From Leptospira wolffii serovar Khorat str. Khorat-H2 (lineage in GTDB: Bacteria > Spirochaetota > Leptospiria > Leptospirales > Leptospiraceae): a stretch of 64,000 bases of DNA. The first letter of the stretch is position 1. Every line of letters starts with the position of its first letter. The notes under the pieces are model-generated. The model saw nothing but the letters and a program-made list of their open reading frames with translations. It ran no database searches and was not told the origin of the DNA. Positions 62,241 to 64,000 of the stretch are shown here, one piece after another. The stretch is taken from NCBI RefSeq assembly GCF_000306115.2, contig NZ_AKWX02000007.1:434001-498000 (forward strand), in the 5' to 3' direction. Both the position numbers and the translations under genes were made by a program.

Positions 62241-63603
62241 TTGTAATCCTCCAATCCGATGCTTTCTCGTTTTTTGCCAGCCCCAAGGGAAGTAGGAAGG
62301 GGACGACATTGGATTTCTGGAATCCGGGATTTTTCAAATCATGAACTTTTAAAGTGATTTCGTGGCTCTTCTTATTCAGATCTTCCGGAGTGGGTTCCAG
62401 ATCGATGAATAAACGGTATCTTCTATCCGAATTAGCCGGCAACTCTACTGTACCTTCTTCGGTTCCGCCCACAAGAATCTTTTTAACGCCTTTTAGATCG
62501 GTGCTATCGATTTCGAATTTTAGAACCTTGTCCTCTTGGGTAAGGTTCTGCATCTGCACTTCGTAGAAATTGCGGACGTTCCCTTGGCCTAAGGATAAGG
62601 GTTGTATATTGCGATCCGGTAAGACGGAAAGATACAAAGGAACTCTCTGCCATAGAAGTAGACTTAAGACGGAGAGAACCAGAATGAGTCCGGTGGCGTA
62701 AACGATAGTGCGGGTCCGGATCCATCGGATCGGACTTCCTTTTTGCACGATCTGATTTTCCGACCAATAACCGATCAGAGTCTTCTTTCCTTCCTTCGCC
62801 ATGGTTTGGGTGCAGGCGTCGGAACATTTTCCGCAGGCGATACAGCCCACGTTCGTGCCCTCCCGTATATCGATGCCTGTGGGGCAGACTACTAAGCAAA
62901 GATTACAAGCGGTGCAATCTCCGATTTTTACCTTACCTTGTCTTCTAGGTTCCCCGCGATTGAAGTCGTAAGTGATATTGACGGAGTGACTGTCCATCAT
63001 CACCGTTTGGAATCTCGCATAAGGACAAGCATATTTGCAGAATTGCTCCCGTATGAACGCTATGTCTGCATACATCGCGAATGTGAAGAAGCCCAAGAAT
63101 CCGGTCCAAAGCGGAATCGTTCCCGTTACCGGGAAACTGCGGATCGCTTCCACCATTAGGTATGGATCCGCAAAATAGGCGATCCAGGCTGCGGATGCAA
63201 GTCCGCTCGTTAGGATCCATACGATATGAGTTATGATTTTGGGAACGGTGGGGGCGTCCTTCTTGCCATACTTGGAACCTTGGATCCTTCTTCCTATCCA
63301 ATCGAAGATATCCGTGTAGATGGTTTGGGGGCAGGCCCAACCGCACCAGACTCGTCCGATAAGCGTTGTAAAGAAGAATAGGGTGAGGCCCATTCCGATC
63401 AGGAATAGATGTAGGAAATATCCTTCTTGAGGGGTGAAGATATTCCCGAAGAGAAAGAACTTTCTCTCCGGGATATCCAAGCGTATGAGCGGGAGTCCGC
63501 CCCAACGGAACCAAGGTGTGACGAAGAACAGCGAGACCAGAAAGGACTGCACATAATACCTCGCCGTCCTGATTTTTCCCGAAATGGGTCTGGATACGAT
63601 CAT
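62224..63603 (-). CDS. ccoG: CcoG/RdxA/FixG ferredoxin-like membrane protein
   Basis: 459 residues. About five transmembrane helices; 'CGWACPQTIYTDIFDWIGRRI' (FixG-type) and two [4Fe-4S] sites, 'CTACNLCLVVCPTGIDI' and 'CIACGKCSDACTQTM', are visible, and a C-terminal Ig-like FixG domain. CcoG is thought to reduce Cu2+ for delivery to the oxidase. It starts 36 bases after the ccoP stop. Confidence 0.92.
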   Translation of the reverse strand: MIVSRPISGKIRTARYYVQSFLVSLFFVTPWFRWGGLPLIRLDIPERKFFLFGNIFTPQEGYFLHLFLIGMGLTLFFFTTLIGRVWCGWACPQTIYTDIFDWIGRRIQGSKYGKKDAPTVPKIITHIVWILTSGLASAAWIAYFADPYLMVEAIRSFPVTGTIPLWTGFLGFFTFAMYADIAFIREQFCKYACPYARFQTVMMDSHSVNITYDFNRGEPRRQGKVKIGDCTACNLCLVVCPTGIDIREGTNVGCIACGKCSDACTQTMAKEGKKTLIGYWSENQIVQKGSPIRWIRTRTIVYATGLILVLSVLSLLLWQRVPLYLSVLPDRNIQPLSLGQGNVRNFYEVQMQNLTQEDKVLKFEIDSTDLKGVKKILVGGTEEGTVELPANSDRRYRLFIDLEPTPEDLNKKSHEITLKVHDLKNPGFQKSNVVPFLLPLGLAKNEKASDWRITNAQKP

Positions 63604-63639
63604 CTTTACCTCCGTTTTATAGCGAACGACCTCTCATTT

Positions 63640-64000
63640 TCATTTATTAGCTTTTAGCTCCGGATTCCTAGACGCCAACCAGGCTAAGACCTGATAGACT
63701 TTCTCGGATCCTAAACTCATTTCGTGGGGAGGCATAGGCCCTTTTCCCAGTTTGGTTTTTTCTACGGGAACTCCCTTCATAACGGTTTCATAAAGTTCTT
63801 TGTCCGTATTTCCGTGGAGCCATTCCTTATCCATCAGGTTCGGTCCGACTAAACCTTCTCCCGTGGGTCCATGACAGGCCACGCAATAGGTCTGGAAGGT
63901 CGTCTGACCCGCGGCGATAGCTTCCGCATTTCCGCGCATCGGGTTGGATCCGTCCTGTGCCGTTTCCACTACTCGGTTCTTATTAGGAAACAATTCCTTG
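63640..64000 (-). CDS. ccoP: CcoP-like c-type cytochrome, cbb3 oxidase subunit (5' end outside window)
   Basis: The frame is open to the end of the window (...KELFPNKNRVVETAQDG), so only the C-terminal part of about 120 residues is present. One heme c site, CVACH, is seen in 'FQTYCVACHGPTGEGLVGPNL', with a distal Met likely in 'GKGPMPPHEMSL'. CcoP has two such domains; this is the second. The order ccoP, ccoG, ccoH, ccoI, ccoS on the minus strand supports the assignment. Confidence 0.85.
   Translation of the reverse strand, partial: KELFPNKNRVVETAQDGSNPMRGNAEAIAAGQTTFQTYCVACHGPTGEGLVGPNLMDKEWLHGNTDKELYETVMKGVPVEKTKLGKGPMPPHEMSLGSEKVYQVLAWLASRNPELKANK

Overview
The window is a gene-dense stretch of a spirochaete chromosome that I read as Leptospira. 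The pointers are leptospiral-type lipoproteins (loose lipoboxes, a DUF1554 lipoprotein, an FG-GAP lipoprotein), three 7TMR-DISM receptors (two fused to SpoIIE-type phosphatases), a membrane-bound AraC regulator and very many two-component genes. The base composition looks moderate rather than AT-rich, which would fit a non-pathogenic or intermediate lineage; that last step is inference. No rRNA, tRNA, CRISPR array, insertion sequence or phage gene was seen.

Layout. 1-2511: norQ (5' end outside) and norD, the activation pair of a nitric oxide reductase. 2648-5983: small stress/solvent-type genes (SRPBCC + ArsR repressor, DoxX, YCII, ECF sigma factor). 6241-8738: phosphotransferase-fold protein and GlpD. 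8720-11753: two surface lipoproteins. 11757-15884: enoyl-CoA hydratase, SoxR with a divergent FMN-reductase/MFS operon, OsmC and a YjdI-like ferredoxin. 15978-17783: a large secreted lectin-like lipoprotein. 18119-19621: ada-alkB DNA alkylation repair. 19744-20759: acyltransferase and a YegP-like protein. 20804-26111: 7TMR-DISM phosphatase, 7TMR-DISM kinase and NarL-type regulator. 26166-35061: lipoprotein, C45 hydrolase with TPR-like tail, AraC regulator and an oxidoreductase group (Rieske-FAD reductase, 2OG-Fe oxygenase, catalase-like protein, SDR). 35377-43375: six signalling genes in one direction, including a poly-HAMP hybrid kinase. 43380-48960: HxlR/SDR, a third 7TMR-DISM phosphatase, TetR and a Rossmann-fold gene. 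49133-54927: Mg2+ P-type ATPase, a K+-channel-like protein lacking the filter signature, and a PAS kinase/LytTR pair. 55049-58312: beta-CASP nuclease, a cysteine-free Crp/Fnr regulator, a hydrolase and DUF2892. 58420-64000: cbb3 oxidase maturation genes (safE-like, ccoS, ccoI, ccoH, ccoG) and the 3' part of ccoP.

How it fits together. Both ends deal with respiration at low oxygen or with nitric oxide (norQD; ccoPGHIS). The Crp/Fnr gene between has palindromic TTGAY-N4-RTCAA sites at its own promoter, and matching or near-matching sites lie before the beta-CASP gene, DUF2892 and the aph-glpD pair, so a local regulon is likely. The centre is a signalling region whose inputs and outputs cannot be read from sequence alone. 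Smaller regulator-plus-target units (ArsR/SRPBCC, SoxR/reductase, HxlR/SDR, TetR/Rossmann) each show dyad or repeat sequences suited to operators.
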